DNA from: Luteibacter sp. 9135
Lineage (GTDB): Bacteria > Pseudomonadota > Gammaproteobacteria > Xanthomonadales > Rhodanobacteraceae
Length of the DNA: 64,000 nucleotides
Reading direction: 5' to 3'
NCBI RefSeq assembly: GCF_000745005.1
Contig: NZ_JQNB01000001.1
Coordinates: 3,031,501-3,095,500, forward strand
How positions within the stretch are numbered: position 1 is the first letter of the stretch; every line of letters begins with the position of its first letter. Under the pieces are notes generated by a model. That model was given only the letters and a program-made list of their open reading frames with translations, had not been told where the DNA came from and ran no database searches. The position numbers and the translations under genes were made by a program. Shown one piece after another: positions 33,968-43,079 of this stretch.

Positions 33968-36291
33968 TGCGACGGATCGCATGGACCCTCGCTGGCTGCC
34001 TGTGTGCGGCGCTGGCGATCGCACAGGACGTGCCCGACGCTGAAGCGCAGCGTCGCTGGGTCGGTGCGCATCCCGTGCTGCGCATCGCGCTAGACCCCCA
34101 GCTACGCGCCGACGTCGGTGCCGGCAACGCGAATCCGCTGGTCAATGGATACCTTGCGCTGTCGGCGCGCCAGGCGGGGATGCGCTTCGAAACGGTGCGA
34201 ACGGCCTCGTGGGCCGAGTCGGTCGCCGCTTTCAAGGCGCATCGGGTCGACGTGCTGCCTTCCACCTCCGATCGCCTGCTCACCGCCGACCTGGGCACAT
34301 CCGCGCTGCTTTCCTCGCCGTTCTATGTCGGTCGCACGCTGATCGTCACGCGGACGGTGGGGCCGGCCACGATGGACCTGTGGCACCTGCAGGGCCGCAC
34401 GGTGGCCTTCAAGGGCGGTGGCCAGTACGAGGCCTGGCTGCAGCGCGAGCACCCCTCGATCACGCGGCTGCCCCTGGCGGACATCCACCAGATCCTGGCG
34501 GCGGTGGAGAGCGGCATCGCGGATGCGGCCATCGGTATCGACGTGGCCTACTACCCCATCGTTCGCCGCGACTACGCGCAGAGCCTGCGCGTGGCGGGCA
34601 CGGTGCCGGAGATGGCGGTGTCGGTGCGCGTGGCCGTGCAGCGCGACGAGCCGGTGCTGCTGACGATCCTGGAACAGAGCATGCGCGGCCTGTCCACGGC
34701 CGACAACGAGGCGGTGATCGAGCGCTGGCTGGAGACCGCCTATCTGCGCGCGCCGACGTGGTCGCAGGTGCTGACCACCTATCGCGTCGAAATCGGCCTG
34801 GGCGCTGCCCTGGTCGCGGCGTTGGTGTTCGCGCTGTGGCAGCTGCGCCGCGCCCAGCTGGCATCGCGGCGCGGCGAGCAGCAGAAGACGATGCTGCTGG
34901 CGGTGATGAGCCACGAAGTACGCAATGCGGTCAACGCGGTGACGTCGTCGATCGACCTGATGGCGCGACAGCCGCAGGACGGGCCCCAGCGCGACCTGCT
35001 GGCCATTGCGCAGGTCAGCAGCCGCAACCTGCAGAACCTGCTCAAGAGTGCGCTCGATTACACCCGCTCCGAGGTCGAAGGCTTCACCCCCGATCCGGTG
35101 CCCTGCGACGTGCAGGCCGTGGCGCGCGAGGCCATCGCCTCGCAGCGGCTGGCCATCGAGGCCAAGGGCCTGGAGGTTCGGCTGGACTTGCCGATGGGGC
35201 CGTTGCCCTGGCTGCTGGTCGACGAGGTGCGCGTGCGGCAGCTGCTGGAAAACCTGTTCGCCAACGCGGTGAAATTCACCGAACGCGGGCATGTCGGCAT
35301 CGCGCTGTGGCAGGGCCCCGGTGACGATGCCGATGGTGTCCGCCGCCTGGTCATCGAGGTGTTCGACACCGGCATCGGCGTGTCGTCGAGTCGCCAGCGG
35401 CAGTTGTTCGTGCCGTTCGCCCAGGCACGCGGACGCCTTGACGTACGCCTGGGCGGCACCGGGCTGGGCCTGGCGATATGCCGCGACATCGCCACCCATC
35501 TCGGTGGTCGCCTGGAGTTCAACAGCGAAGCCGGCGTGGGCACCGCCGTGCGCGTCGAGTTGCCCACCAGCCTCGTGCCGACCACGACACCCGTGCCGGC
35601 CACCGGCGCCGGCGACGAGCGCTCGCCCCAACGGGCTGGCGGCATCGTGCTGCTCGTGGAGGACCATCCGGCCAACCGGCAGATCATCGCGGCGCAGCTG
35701 AAGTTCCTCGGCTACGCCACGGAGGCCGTGGATCACGGGCAGGCCGCCATCGATACGTTCGTGCCGGGTCGTTTCATCGGGGTGCTGCTCGATTGTGAGC
35801 TGCCCGACATGCAGGGCTACGATATCGCCGCCGAACTGCGCGCCCGTGAGATCGAGGCGGGTGTGGCACCGACGCGCTTCGTCGCCATCTCGGCCAACCA
35901 GGGCGTGGAACACGTACGGCGCTGCGCCCAAAGCGGCATCGACACGGTGCTGGGCAAGCCGCTGTCGCTGGATGCGCTGAAGACGGCCCTGGCGACACCC
36001 GTGCGAACGCCGGCGGAGCAGGGCGACGATGCCCCGGCCACCGCCGACGCGCTGCATGCGACCTTCCGCGACGAAACCCGCCACGACCTCGATGTCATTC
36101 GTCGAGCTCTGGCCGATGGCGAACTGCCCCTTGCGCGACATCACGTCCATCGCGTGCGTGGCGCGGCGCTGGTGTGCGGTGTCGATGCGATCGAGGCGTT
36201 GGCCGGCGACCTGGAAGACACGCTCGATGCCGGAGGCGGCCTCGACGAGGCGCAACCGTTGATCGAGGCGATCGGCCGGCACCTCGGGTGA
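33964..36291 (+). CDS. Hybrid sensor kinase, periplasmic SBP domain-HisKA-HATPase-REC-HPt (BvgS/EvgS type)
   Basis: 775 residues. A signal peptide (RRIAWTLAGCLCAALAIAQ) precedes one family-3 solute-binding sensor domain (about 35-255), a membrane segment (about 275-295) and a HisKA domain with SHEVRN (phospho-His about 317). The ATPase domain has NLFANAVKF, DTGIG and GGTGLGLAI. A receiver with Asp about 610 (VLLDCELPD) and an HPt domain with HRVRGAA (His about 729) complete a four-step phosphorelay. Unlike BvgS it has a single Venus-flytrap domain and no PAS domain. The ATG overlaps the TGA of the regulator. The sensor domain should bind a small periplasmic ligand. Confidence 0.92.
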   Translation: MMRRIAWTLAGCLCAALAIAQDVPDAEAQRRWVGAHPVLRIALDPQLRADVGAGNANPLVNGYLALSARQAGMRFETVRTASWAESVAAFKAHRVDVLPSTSDRLLTADLGTSALLSSPFYVGRTLIVTRTVGPATMDLWHLQGRTVAFKGGGQYEAWLQREHPSITRLPLADIHQILAAVESGIADAAIGIDVAYYPIVRRDYAQSLRVAGTVPEMAVSVRVAVQRDEPVLLTILEQSMRGLSTADNEAVIERWLETAYLRAPTWSQVLTTYRVEIGLGAALVAALVFALWQLRRAQLASRRGEQQKTMLLAVMSHEVRNAVNAVTSSIDLMARQPQDGPQRDLLAIAQVSSRNLQNLLKSALDYTRSEVEGFTPDPVPCDVQAVAREAIASQRLAIEAKGLEVRLDLPMGPLPWLLVDEVRVRQLLENLFANAVKFTERGHVGIALWQGPGDDADGVRRLVIEVFDTGIGVSSSRQRQLFVPFAQARGRLDVRLGGTGLGLAICRDIATHLGGRLEFNSEAGVGTAVRVELPTSLVPTTTPVPATGAGDERSPQRAGGIVLLVEDHPANRQIIAAQLKFLGYATEAVDHGQAAIDTFVPGRFIGVLLDCELPDMQGYDIAAELRAREIEAGVAPTRFVAISANQGVEHVRRCAQSGIDTVLGKPLSLDALKTALATPVRTPAEQGDDAPATADALHATFRDETRHDLDVIRRALADGELPLARHHVHRVRGAALVCGVDAIEALAGDLEDTLDAGGGLDEAQPLIEAIGRHLG

Positions 36292-36328
36292 CGTGACTGG
36301 CTCGTGTCGCGTTCGCGCGGGGGGCGAC

Positions 36329-37108
36329 CTAGCCGGGTGACGCGGCCGACCCGGCCAGCAGCCCACCGTCGATGTTCACTTCCGTTCCGGTGACATAGGT
36401 CGCTTCATCCGAGGCGAGCATCGCGACGATGGCAGCGACTTCATCGGGCATGCCGAACCGTTTCAGCGGCGTGTCCGCGACCAACGCCTGCATCCGGGCG
36501 TCCCGGTCGGGACCGTGCCCCAACATGGGTTCCCAGATCGGCGTGAGGATGGCCGCCGGGTGCACGGAGTTGCAGCGAATTTGCCAGCCCTGTTGGGCGC
36601 AATAAAGCGCGACCGTCTTGCTGTGGTTGCGGATTGCGGCCTTCGACGAGGCGTAAGCCGCCGCACCGGCGATGCCGACCAGGCCCGAACGCGAGGATAT
36701 GTTGATGATCGAACCCGTTCCCGCGCCCTTCATGGCACCGATGGCGTAACGGCAACCGAGGAAGGTGCCGTCGAGGTTCACCCGGTGAACCTCCCGCCAG
36801 TCCGCAAGGCTGGCGTGCTCCGGGTCGTGCGGCACCATGCCGGCTTCGAATCCCGTGACGCCGGCATTGTTGACCACCACATCGGCGACGGGAACGAGAC
36901 CGGCCAGGCGCGACCAGTCGGCTTCCTCGCGTACGTCGAGGGGTTCGAAGCGACAGCCGATCTCGGTCGCCGCGGCGGCTCCGGTCACGTCGTCGATATC
37001 GGTGAGAATGACGATGGCGCCCTCGTCATGGAAACGTGCGGCGATGGCGCGGCCGATGCCACGTGCCGCGCCGGTGACGACGCATGTCTTGTTGTTCAGT
37101 CGATGCAT
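36329..37108 (-). CDS. Short-chain dehydrogenase/reductase
   Basis: 259 residues of the classical SDR family. TGAARGIG binds the nucleotide, NNAGV is structural, and [11 protein letters not shown] with YASSKAA supplies the catalytic Ser-Tyr-Lys. The C-terminal [16 protein letters not shown] is typical of 3-oxoacyl-ACP- or glucose-dehydrogenase-like members. An Asp after the second strand (LTDIDD) favours NAD over NADP. Start ATG with GAGG five bases upstream. Substrate unknown. Divergent from the aldo/keto reductase. Confidence 0.88.
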   Translation of the reverse strand: MHRLNNKTCVVTGAARGIGRAIAARFHDEGAIVILTDIDDVTGAAAATEIGCRFEPLDVREEADWSRLAGLVPVADVVVNNAGVTGFEAGMVPHDPEHASLADWREVHRVNLDGTFLGCRYAIGAMKGAGTGSIINISSRSGLVGIAGAAAYASSKAAIRNHSKTVALYCAQQGWQIRCNSVHPAAILTPIWEPMLGHGPDRDARMQALVADTPLKRFGMPDEVAAIVAMLASDEATYVTGTEVNIDGGLLAGSAASPG

Positions 37109-37210
37109 GGTGTCCTCGAAAAAGCGCGATGTTCACCACGGCCTTTAAAAGCGGCCGGGCGTACCTATGTCTATTTCCGCATTCCTCGTTCTCATCCAGG
37201 GAGTCATAAA

Positions 37211-38086
37211 ATGACAACTCACGACGCAAGTGCAAGCGGCACGTTCAAGATCGGCGGCGACCTTGAGGTCAACCGCCTCGGTTTCGGTGCCATGCGCATC
37301 ACCGGCAAGGGCATCTGGGGCGAGCCTGCCGACGGGGCCAAGGCCAAAGCCACCCTGGCGCGTTTGCCGGAATTGGGTGTCAACCTGATCGACACGGCCG
37401 ACAGCTACGGGCCGTACGTCAGTGAAGACCTGATCCGTGAGGTGCTGCACCCGTACAAGGGGCTGGTGATCGCGACCAAGGGTGGGCTGACGCGCCATGG
37501 CCCCGACGTATGGGTCCCAGTGGGGCGGCCGGAATACCTGCGTCAGTGCGTACTGATGAGCCTGCGCCGCCTGGGCGTGGAGCGCATCGACCTCTGGCAG
37601 CTGCACCGCATCGATGCCAAGGTGCCGCGCGACGAGCAGTTCGGCGTGATCCGCGACATGCAGAACGAAGGCCTCATCCGCCACGTCGGCCTCTCGGAGG
37701 TCAATGTCGAGGAGATCGAAGCCGCCGCGTCGTTCTTCAAGGTGGCCACCGTGCAGAACCTCTACAACCTCGGCAACCGGAAGAGCGAAGCCGTGCTCGA
37801 CTATGCGGAGAAGCACGGCATCGGCTTCATCCCCTGGTATCCGCTGGCGGCGGGCGAACTGGCGAAGGAAGGCTCTGTGCTGTCGAAGATCGCGCAGAAG
37901 CTCGGTGCCACGACCGGCCAGGTGGCCATCGCCTGGCTGCTCAAGCGCTCACCGGTCATGCTGCCGATCCCCGGCACCGGCGACCCCGGGCATCTGGAGG
38001 AAAACGTCAAGGGCGCGGCCCTCAACCTGTCCCAGGACGACTTCGAAGCACTCGAACACGCCGTGAAAACGCCGAATACGCCGTAA
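37211..38086 (+). CDS. Aldo/keto reductase
   Basis: 291 residues. The catalytic set is visible: Asp and Tyr in [11 protein letters not shown], Lys in IATKGG and His in [26 protein letters not shown] is the C-terminal NADPH-binding part. Start ATG with GGGAG seven bases upstream; a longer open frame runs antisense through the SDR gene and is not coding. It probably reduces small aldehydes; the substrate is not readable. Confidence 0.9.
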   Translation: MTTHDASASGTFKIGGDLEVNRLGFGAMRITGKGIWGEPADGAKAKATLARLPELGVNLIDTADSYGPYVSEDLIREVLHPYKGLVIATKGGLTRHGPDVWVPVGRPEYLRQCVLMSLRRLGVERIDLWQLHRIDAKVPRDEQFGVIRDMQNEGLIRHVGLSEVNVEEIEAAASFFKVATVQNLYNLGNRKSEAVLDYAEKHGIGFIPWYPLAAGELAKEGSVLSKIAQKLGATTGQVAIAWLLKRSPVMLPIPGTGDPGHLEENVKGAALNLSQDDFEALEHAVKTPNTP

Positions 38087-38103
38087 ACGGACCTCACGCA
38101 TCG

Positions 38104-38207
38104 CAGATCGCCCACATCGTGGGCTCCTACAGCCGCTTCGACGTTCGAATCCCTAACGTGCCGAACGTGCGATAAACGCCCTGTAGGAGCGCACGATGTG
38201 CGCGATC
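38104..38207. repeat. REP doublet (REPIN-like) in an intergenic region
   Basis: Two inverted copies of a ~25-base palindromic unit (GTAGGAGC...CACGATGTG...GCGA) face each other at 38104-38132 and 38181-38207 with about 48 bases between. Each unit is itself a small hairpin. The layout matches REP doublets of pseudomonads (GTAGGAGC-type) mobilised in trans by REP-associated tyrosine transposases. No such transposase is in the window. Confidence 0.75.
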
Positions 38208-38255
38208 ACGAAAACGCGGCGACATACGTCGTGGCCACATACGTGGAGAAACGCA

Positions 38256-39551
38256 TCAGTGCAGCTTTACCGGCGGCAGTGTGGTGTTGCGTAGCCAGTC
38301 GGCCAGCCACAGGGCCGTGGCGCGTGGCCAGCCGTGCAGGGTGGCGCGGTGCATCTGCTGCAGCGATACGTAGGCCATTTTCGCCAGCCAGCCGCGCATG
38401 GGAATGACCGACTTGCGGCCCGAGGGCAATTCACCCGTGGCCTGGCGTACACCCAGCGAGACCAGCGTGCCCTTGGCGTGGTACACGAACGGGGAGGGCA
38501 CGCCGCCGCGTGCGACGGTCGCCAGTGCTTTCGCAAGATAATTCGCCTGCTGGTGTGCGGCCTGTGCGGTCGGCGGCACGCTGCGCTGGTCGGTCGTCGT
38601 CGCATAGGCGCAATCGCCCATGGCATAGATGCCCTCGACGCCCTTTGCCGCCAGCCGCTCGTCGACGACGATGCGCTTGTCGCGCGATAGTTCGAAGTGG
38701 CCCAGGCGCTCGACCATGTCCTGCCCGGTAACACCCGCGGCCCAGACGCGGATATCGCACGGCACCACGCTGCCGTCCGACAGGTGAAACCCATCGGCTT
38801 CCACGGCACTCACGCCCACGCCCAGCCGTAGCGTGACATGCATGTCTTCCAGCACGCGCTGTGCAGACGCGGAGGTGTGCGGATCGACGGCCGGCAGTAC
38901 CCGGTCGGCCATGTCCATCAACGTGACATCCAGTTTCGAGGCGGAATCCAGGCCACCGTAACGATGCATGTCGTTGAACGCGTGGTGCAGTTCCGCCGCC
39001 AGTTCCACGCCGGTGGCGCCCGCGCCGACGATGCCGACCCGGATCCGTTTTTCCGGGTCGCCTGCGCTGCGCAGGGCGAGCGCGAGGATCTTCCGGCGCA
39101 GTGCGATCGCCTGCGCGGGACTGTCCAGCATGTCGCAGTGATCGAGCACGCCCGGGGTGCCGAAGTCGTTCACGCGGCTGCCGAAGGCCAGCACCAGCGT
39201 GTCGTAGCCCAGCGAGCGCGGCGGCAGGATCAGCTCGTCCGTGTTGGGCAGGTGCACCGCATCCAGGTCGATCGTGCGGCGCGCGGCATCCAGCCCACGC
39301 AGCGCGCCGGGCTCGAAGCGGTAGCCGTGGGCCTGACCGTGGGCGAGGAACGGCACGGCTTCCTCGCCGTCGCCGAGCAGGCCCGCGGCCAGTTCATGCA
39401 GGCGGGGCTTCCAGAAGTGGCTGGCATCGCGATCGACCAGGGCAACGTCGAAGGTGCGCTGTCTGCCCAGCCGCGTGGCCAGTTCGATACCGGCGGCGCC
39501 GCCGCCGACGATGACGACGCGGTGCGCGCCGGTCCGTGAGGTTGGGGTCAT
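38256..39551 (-). CDS. ndh: Type II NADH:quinone oxidoreductase
   Basis: 431 residues. The FAD fold is VVIVGGGAAGIELATRLG and the NADH fold VGIVGAGATGVELAAEL. WAAGVTGQ, YAMGDCA and QAAHQQANYLAKAL are conserved family segments, and an amphipathic C-terminus (AKMAYVSLQQMHRATLHGW) serves membrane attachment. It passes electrons from NADH to quinone without proton pumping. Start ATG with GGAGA seven bases upstream. Divergent from the arginyl-tRNA synthetase-like gene. Confidence 0.9.
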   Translation of the reverse strand: MTPTSRTGAHRVVIVGGGAAGIELATRLGRQRTFDVALVDRDASHFWKPRLHELAAGLLGDGEEAVPFLAHGQAHGYRFEPGALRGLDAARRTIDLDAVHLPNTDELILPPRSLGYDTLVLAFGSRVNDFGTPGVLDHCDMLDSPAQAIALRRKILALALRSAGDPEKRIRVGIVGAGATGVELAAELHHAFNDMHRYGGLDSASKLDVTLMDMADRVLPAVDPHTSASAQRVLEDMHVTLRLGVGVSAVEADGFHLSDGSVVPCDIRVWAAGVTGQDMVERLGHFELSRDKRIVVDERLAAKGVEGIYAMGDCAYATTTDQRSVPPTAQAAHQQANYLAKALATVARGGVPSPFVYHAKGTLVSLGVRQATGELPSGRKSVIPMRGWLAKMAYVSLQQMHRATLHGWPRATALWLADWLRNTTLPPVKLH

Positions 39552-39742
39552 GGGAATGTCTCCGTAACAGGCTGCCCGCAGCTTACCGAGCGGATCGTTC
39601 TCAGCTTGCGAAGACACGCCCCGTCCTGTAAATAAATTGCATGATCGATTCCATCCTCCTTCGACGACGACCTGCCGGCTGATTGCTGCCGAGCCCGTGG
39701 CGCGCCTGCGCCGCCGCCCGTTATCGTTGTTGGAGAACCCCG

Positions 39743-41503
39743 ATGTGCCTGTCCCCCGCGGCGTCCGTCGACGCCCTGCTTTCCGTTGCCTTCGTTTCGC
39801 TGAACCTGCCTGCCACGCAGGCCCGTGCCGTACCGGCGAGCCGCCCCGATCTCGGTGATTTCCAGTGCAACGGCGCGTTCTCCGCCGCCGCTGCGACGGG
39901 CCGTTCGACCCGGGAAACGGCCGAAGCCCTGGCCACCTGCCTGCGCGCGCATGCCATGTTCGACCAGGTGAGCGTCACCGGTGCCGGCTTCATCAACCTG
40001 CGGCTCGCAGGCGGCTTTATCGCGGAGCGCCTCGCCGTGATGGCCGCCGACCTGCGACTCGGCGTGGCCGACGAGGGCAGGGGCCGTGAGGTGGTCCTCG
40101 ATTTCGGCGGCCCCAACGTGGCCAAACCGCTCCACGTCGGTCATCTGCGTTCGCTGGTGCTGGGCGAAAGCCTGCGCCAGATACATGCGGCACTGGGCTG
40201 GCGCACCCACGCGGACGCGCACCTGGGCGACTGGGGTCTGCAGATGGGCATGCTGAGCGCCGCGATCCGGCGGCTCGATCCGGGATTGCCCTTCTTCCGT
40301 ACCGGAGCGACGTCTCCCTTCCCGGCGCAGGCGCCTGTGACGCTGGACGCCCTGGAGCGGCTTTACCCGGACGCCGCGGCCGCATGCCGCAGCGATTCTG
40401 CGCGCATGGCCGAAGCCAGGGCCGACACCGCCGCGCTGCAGGCCGGCGACGCGGGCCTGATGGCCCTGTGGCGGTCGTTACGCGCGCTCAGCCTCACCGC
40501 GCAGGTCGAGGACTTCGCCACGCTGGGCATCCACTTCGACGCGCTGGACGGCGAGAGCGACGTGAGCGACGCCGTGGCACCGCTGGTGCAGCGGCTGCTC
40601 GATGCGGGTGTGGCACACCCTAGCGAGGGTGCGGTGGTCGTGGATGTGGCACGCGCCGACGATACCGTCGTTGTGCCGCCGTTGCTGCTGGCCAAGCGCG
40701 ACGGTGCCGCGCTGTATGCCACTACCGACCTGGCCACGCTGGAGGCACGGGCATCGCGCCCCGACCTCGCGCGCGTGGTCTACGTCGTCGACCAACGGCA
40801 GGCGTTGCACTTCAAGCAGGTGTTTCGCGCCGCGCGCAAGGCGGGTATCGGCGACCACCTAGAGTTGATGCATGTCGGCTTCGGCACGGTCAACGGCAAG
40901 GACGGCAAGCCGCTCCGCACGCGCGACGGCGGCGTGGCCCGGCTGGCCGACCTGCTCGAGGCGGCGGTAGTGCGCGCCGGCGAGCGTCTGGACGCCGCGG
41001 GCTATGGCACGCAAGGAGACGATGCGCAGCGCGCGATGCTGGCACGGCAGGTGGGTATCGCCGCCGTGCGTTTCGCCGACCTCTCCGGCGATCGCCTCTC
41101 GGGCTATGTCTTCGATACGCAGCGGATGGTCACGTTCGAGGGGCATACCGGCCCCTACCTGCAATACGCCTGCGTGCGCATGCGCTCGTTGCTCGCTCGC
41201 GCGCCCGATGCCGCGGGCGGACACGCCTTGCCGGTGCTGGCGGTAGAGCGCGACCTGGCGTTGGCCTGCCTGTCGTTCGGCGACACCGTGGCGGAAGCCT
41301 GCCTGATCTGCCAACCCGGTGTGCTGGCGGCCTTCGCCCATGCCCTGGCGCAGCGGTTCAGCCGGTTCTACGCGGAGTGCCCGGTGCTGGCTGAGGCGGA
41401 TGGGGCCACACGCGCCTCACGCCTTGCCTTGTGCGTGTTGACCGAGCGCGTGCTGGCACGCAGCCTCTACCTGCTGGGCATCGAGGTGCCTTCGCGGATG
41501 TAG
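39743..41503 (+). CDS. argS: Arginyl-tRNA synthetase, atypical (E. coli-type lineage) copy
   Basis: 586 residues, full length for the family. An N-terminal tRNA D-loop recognition domain (about 1-115) precedes the class I catalytic core with the HIGH-type motif KPLHVGHLRS (His131-His134) and HLGDWGLQMGML. KDGKPLRTRDGG stands at the KMSKS position, as in E. coli ArgRS, and a C-terminal DALR anticodon-binding domain starts at GPYLQYACVRMRSL. From memory, the housekeeping enzyme of Xanthomonadaceae has NPTGPLHVGHGR and KLSKRAG instead, so this is probably a second, horizontally acquired copy. Start ATG with GGAG seven bases upstream. Neighbours are respiratory, not translational. Confidence 0.85.
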   Translation: MCLSPAASVDALLSVAFVSLNLPATQARAVPASRPDLGDFQCNGAFSAAAATGRSTRETAEALATCLRAHAMFDQVSVTGAGFINLRLAGGFIAERLAVMAADLRLGVADEGRGREVVLDFGGPNVAKPLHVGHLRSLVLGESLRQIHAALGWRTHADAHLGDWGLQMGMLSAAIRRLDPGLPFFRTGATSPFPAQAPVTLDALERLYPDAAAACRSDSARMAEARADTAALQAGDAGLMALWRSLRALSLTAQVEDFATLGIHFDALDGESDVSDAVAPLVQRLLDAGVAHPSEGAVVVDVARADDTVVVPPLLLAKRDGAALYATTDLATLEARASRPDLARVVYVVDQRQALHFKQVFRAARKAGIGDHLELMHVGFGTVNGKDGKPLRTRDGGVARLADLLEAAVVRAGERLDAAGYGTQGDDAQRAMLARQVGIAAVRFADLSGDRLSGYVFDTQRMVTFEGHTGPYLQYACVRMRSLLARAPDAAGGHALPVLAVERDLALACLSFGDTVAEACLICQPGVLAAFAHALAQRFSRFYAECPVLAEADGATRASRLALCVLTERVLARSLYLLGIEVPSRM

Positions 41504-41613
41504 TTCGGCCGGTGTGGCGGGGCGGATCGCCGCAGGCGGCGCGCACATTGCGTCCGCGCACACGCGGGCTGCTACCGTTCCGGCACGTCATGGCCGAGGA
41601 AGGACCTGCCGAC

Positions 41614-42384
41614 ATGCCCGATCCGTATCCGCTCGCGTCGCGCCACGGATGCGCCACCTGCGGACTGCACGACGTGTGCCTGCCCGCGGGCATCCGCGGC
41701 GAGGCGCTCGCACGCGTGGACCGCCTGACCCGCGACCGCCGCACCGTATCGCGCGGCGAGACCCTGTTCCGCCAGGGTCAATCGTTCCATGCCCTGTATG
41801 TGCTGCGATCCGGCGCCACGCGCAGCACGATCGCCGACGCCGACGGCGCGCAGCAGGTGATCGGGTTCGGCCTGCCGGGCGATATCCTGGGCGTGGACGG
41901 CCTGCTCGACGATACGCACCGCACCGAGGCTGTGGCGCTGGAGCGCAGCACGGTCTGCGAGGTGCCGTTCGCCAGGATGGAGGCTGTCTTTACCGAGGTT
42001 CCGTCGTTGCACCGGCGCATGCTGCGTGTGCTGGGCAGCGAGGTGGCGGCCGACCAGGCGCACCTGGTTGCCATGGGCCGGCCGTCGGCCGTGGAGCGCG
42101 TGGCCCTGTTTCTGGACGGCTTGCTCGAGCGTCAACACCGTATCTCACGACAGTCCGATTGCCTGCGCTTGCCCATGTCGCGTGCCGATATCGCCAGCTA
42201 CCTCGGGCTGGCAGTGGAAACGGTCAGTCGCACGTTGGGGCGCATGGAAGAGGCGGGCTGTCTGATCGCCAGCGGACGCACGCTGCGCATCCTGGACCGG
42301 GCCATGCTTGCCTCGGGCAAGCCGGTGTCGCTATCCGACCAAAAATTGATCGGGGTCAGTAACCGGCCGGCGCGGTGCGCCTAA
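41614..42384 (+). CDS. fnr: FNR-type oxygen-sensing transcription regulator
   Basis: 256 residues of the Crp/Fnr family. The N-terminal CATCGLHDVC supplies three cysteines in the C-x2-C-x5-C spacing of FNR/ANR, and the fourth is in STVCEVPF, the place of Cys122 of E. coli FNR. All four ligands of an oxygen-labile [4Fe-4S] cluster are therefore present. The HTH SRADIASYLGLAVETVSRTL has the E-x2-SR recognition pattern of FNR. Start ATG with AAGGA nine bases upstream. ompW, an FNR-regulated gene in E. coli, follows after 52 bases. Confidence 0.9.
   Translation: MPDPYPLASRHGCATCGLHDVCLPAGIRGEALARVDRLTRDRRTVSRGETLFRQGQSFHALYVLRSGATRSTIADADGAQQVIGFGLPGDILGVDGLLDDTHRTEAVALERSTVCEVPFARMEAVFTEVPSLHRRMLRVLGSEVAADQAHLVAMGRPSAVERVALFLDGLLERQHRISRQSDCLRLPMSRADIASYLGLAVETVSRTLGRMEEAGCLIASGRTLRILDRAMLASGKPVSLSDQKLIGVSNRPARCA
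42346..42359 (+). promoter_or_regulatory. Weak FNR-box candidate upstream of ompW
   Basis: TTGAT-CGGG-GTCAG matches the left half of TTGAT-N4-ATCAA fully and the right half at three of five positions. It lies in the 3' end of the fnr gene, about 78 bases before the ompW start. Confidence 0.3.
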
Positions 42385-42436
42385 CCTGCCCGGGACGGCC
42401 GATCGAGGCCGAAGCCCGTGATCCAAGGAGTTTCCC

Positions 42437-43054
42437 ATGCGTCACCCTATCTCTATCGCGCTCGCCGGCCTGGTCTGCCTGGCACCTATGGCTGGCGCCA
42501 CCGCGCAATCGGTCGACAACCCGTGGATCGTGCACGTCGGTGCGCACCGCGTCGACCCCACTTCCGACAACGGCCACCTGGCCGGCATGAAGGCGAGCGT
42601 CGGCAGCAGCACGCGGCCTACCTTCAGCGTCGAATACCTGTTCACGCCGGCGTGGAGCGTGGAGTTGCTGGCGGCGCTGCCGTTCGAGCACGACGTCCGC
42701 CTGTCCGGCCAGCGCGCGGTCAGCGTGAAGCAACTGCCGCCGGTGCTCGGCGTCAACTACCGCTTCCTCGTCGGGCAGCCGGTGTCGCCGTTCGTCGGCG
42801 TCGGCGTGAACTACACGCGTTTCTACGACGCCAGCGGCCACAATGCGTTGCAGGGCGCCAACGTCGACCTGGACAGCAGTTGGGGCATCGCGTGGCACGG
42901 CGGCATCGACATCGCACTGGACCCGCGCTGGACGCTTACCGTGGATGCCCGTTACATGGACATCGACAGCCGGGTAAAGGTCGGCGGTGCGCGTGTGGGC
43001 ACGGCGCACATCGATCCGTGGGTGTACGGCGTGAGCGCCGGTTACCGCTTCTGA
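42437..43054 (+). CDS. ompW: OmpW-family outer membrane protein
   Basis: 205 residues. A signal peptide (HPISIALAGLVCLAPMAGAT, cleaved near AQS) precedes an eight-strand barrel with NPWIVHVGAHRVDP at the first strand, LPPVLGVNYRFL and SPFVGVGVNYTRFY in the middle, and a C-terminal YGVSAGYRF with terminal Phe. OmpW forms a narrow hydrophobic channel for small apolar molecules. Start ATG with AAGGAG six bases upstream. The position next to an FNR-type regulator suggests oxygen control. Confidence 0.92.
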   Translation: MRHPISIALAGLVCLAPMAGATAQSVDNPWIVHVGAHRVDPTSDNGHLAGMKASVGSSTRPTFSVEYLFTPAWSVELLAALPFEHDVRLSGQRAVSVKQLPPVLGVNYRFLVGQPVSPFVGVGVNYTRFYDASGHNALQGANVDLDSSWGIAWHGGIDIALDPRWTLTVDARYMDIDSRVKVGGARVGTAHIDPWVYGVSAGYRF

Positions 43055-43079
43055 GGGGAGCCGCTGTCCCCACGACACG

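Noticed and set aside
34102..36366. Long antisense open frame (754 codons) across the hybrid kinase gene
   Set aside because: The kinase strand has complete HisKA, HATPase, receiver and HPt motifs; the antisense product is low-complexity and has no start site or motif.
37139..37157. CGGCC-N9-GGCCG as an operator between the SDR and aldo/keto reductase genes
   Set aside because: A five-base GC-only inverted repeat is expected by chance in DNA of this composition, and no regulator gene is adjacent.
38142..38152. GTTCGAATCCC, which looks like a tRNA T-loop
   Set aside because: It lies in the spacer of the REP doublet; no acceptor stem, D-arm or anticodon arm can be drawn around it.
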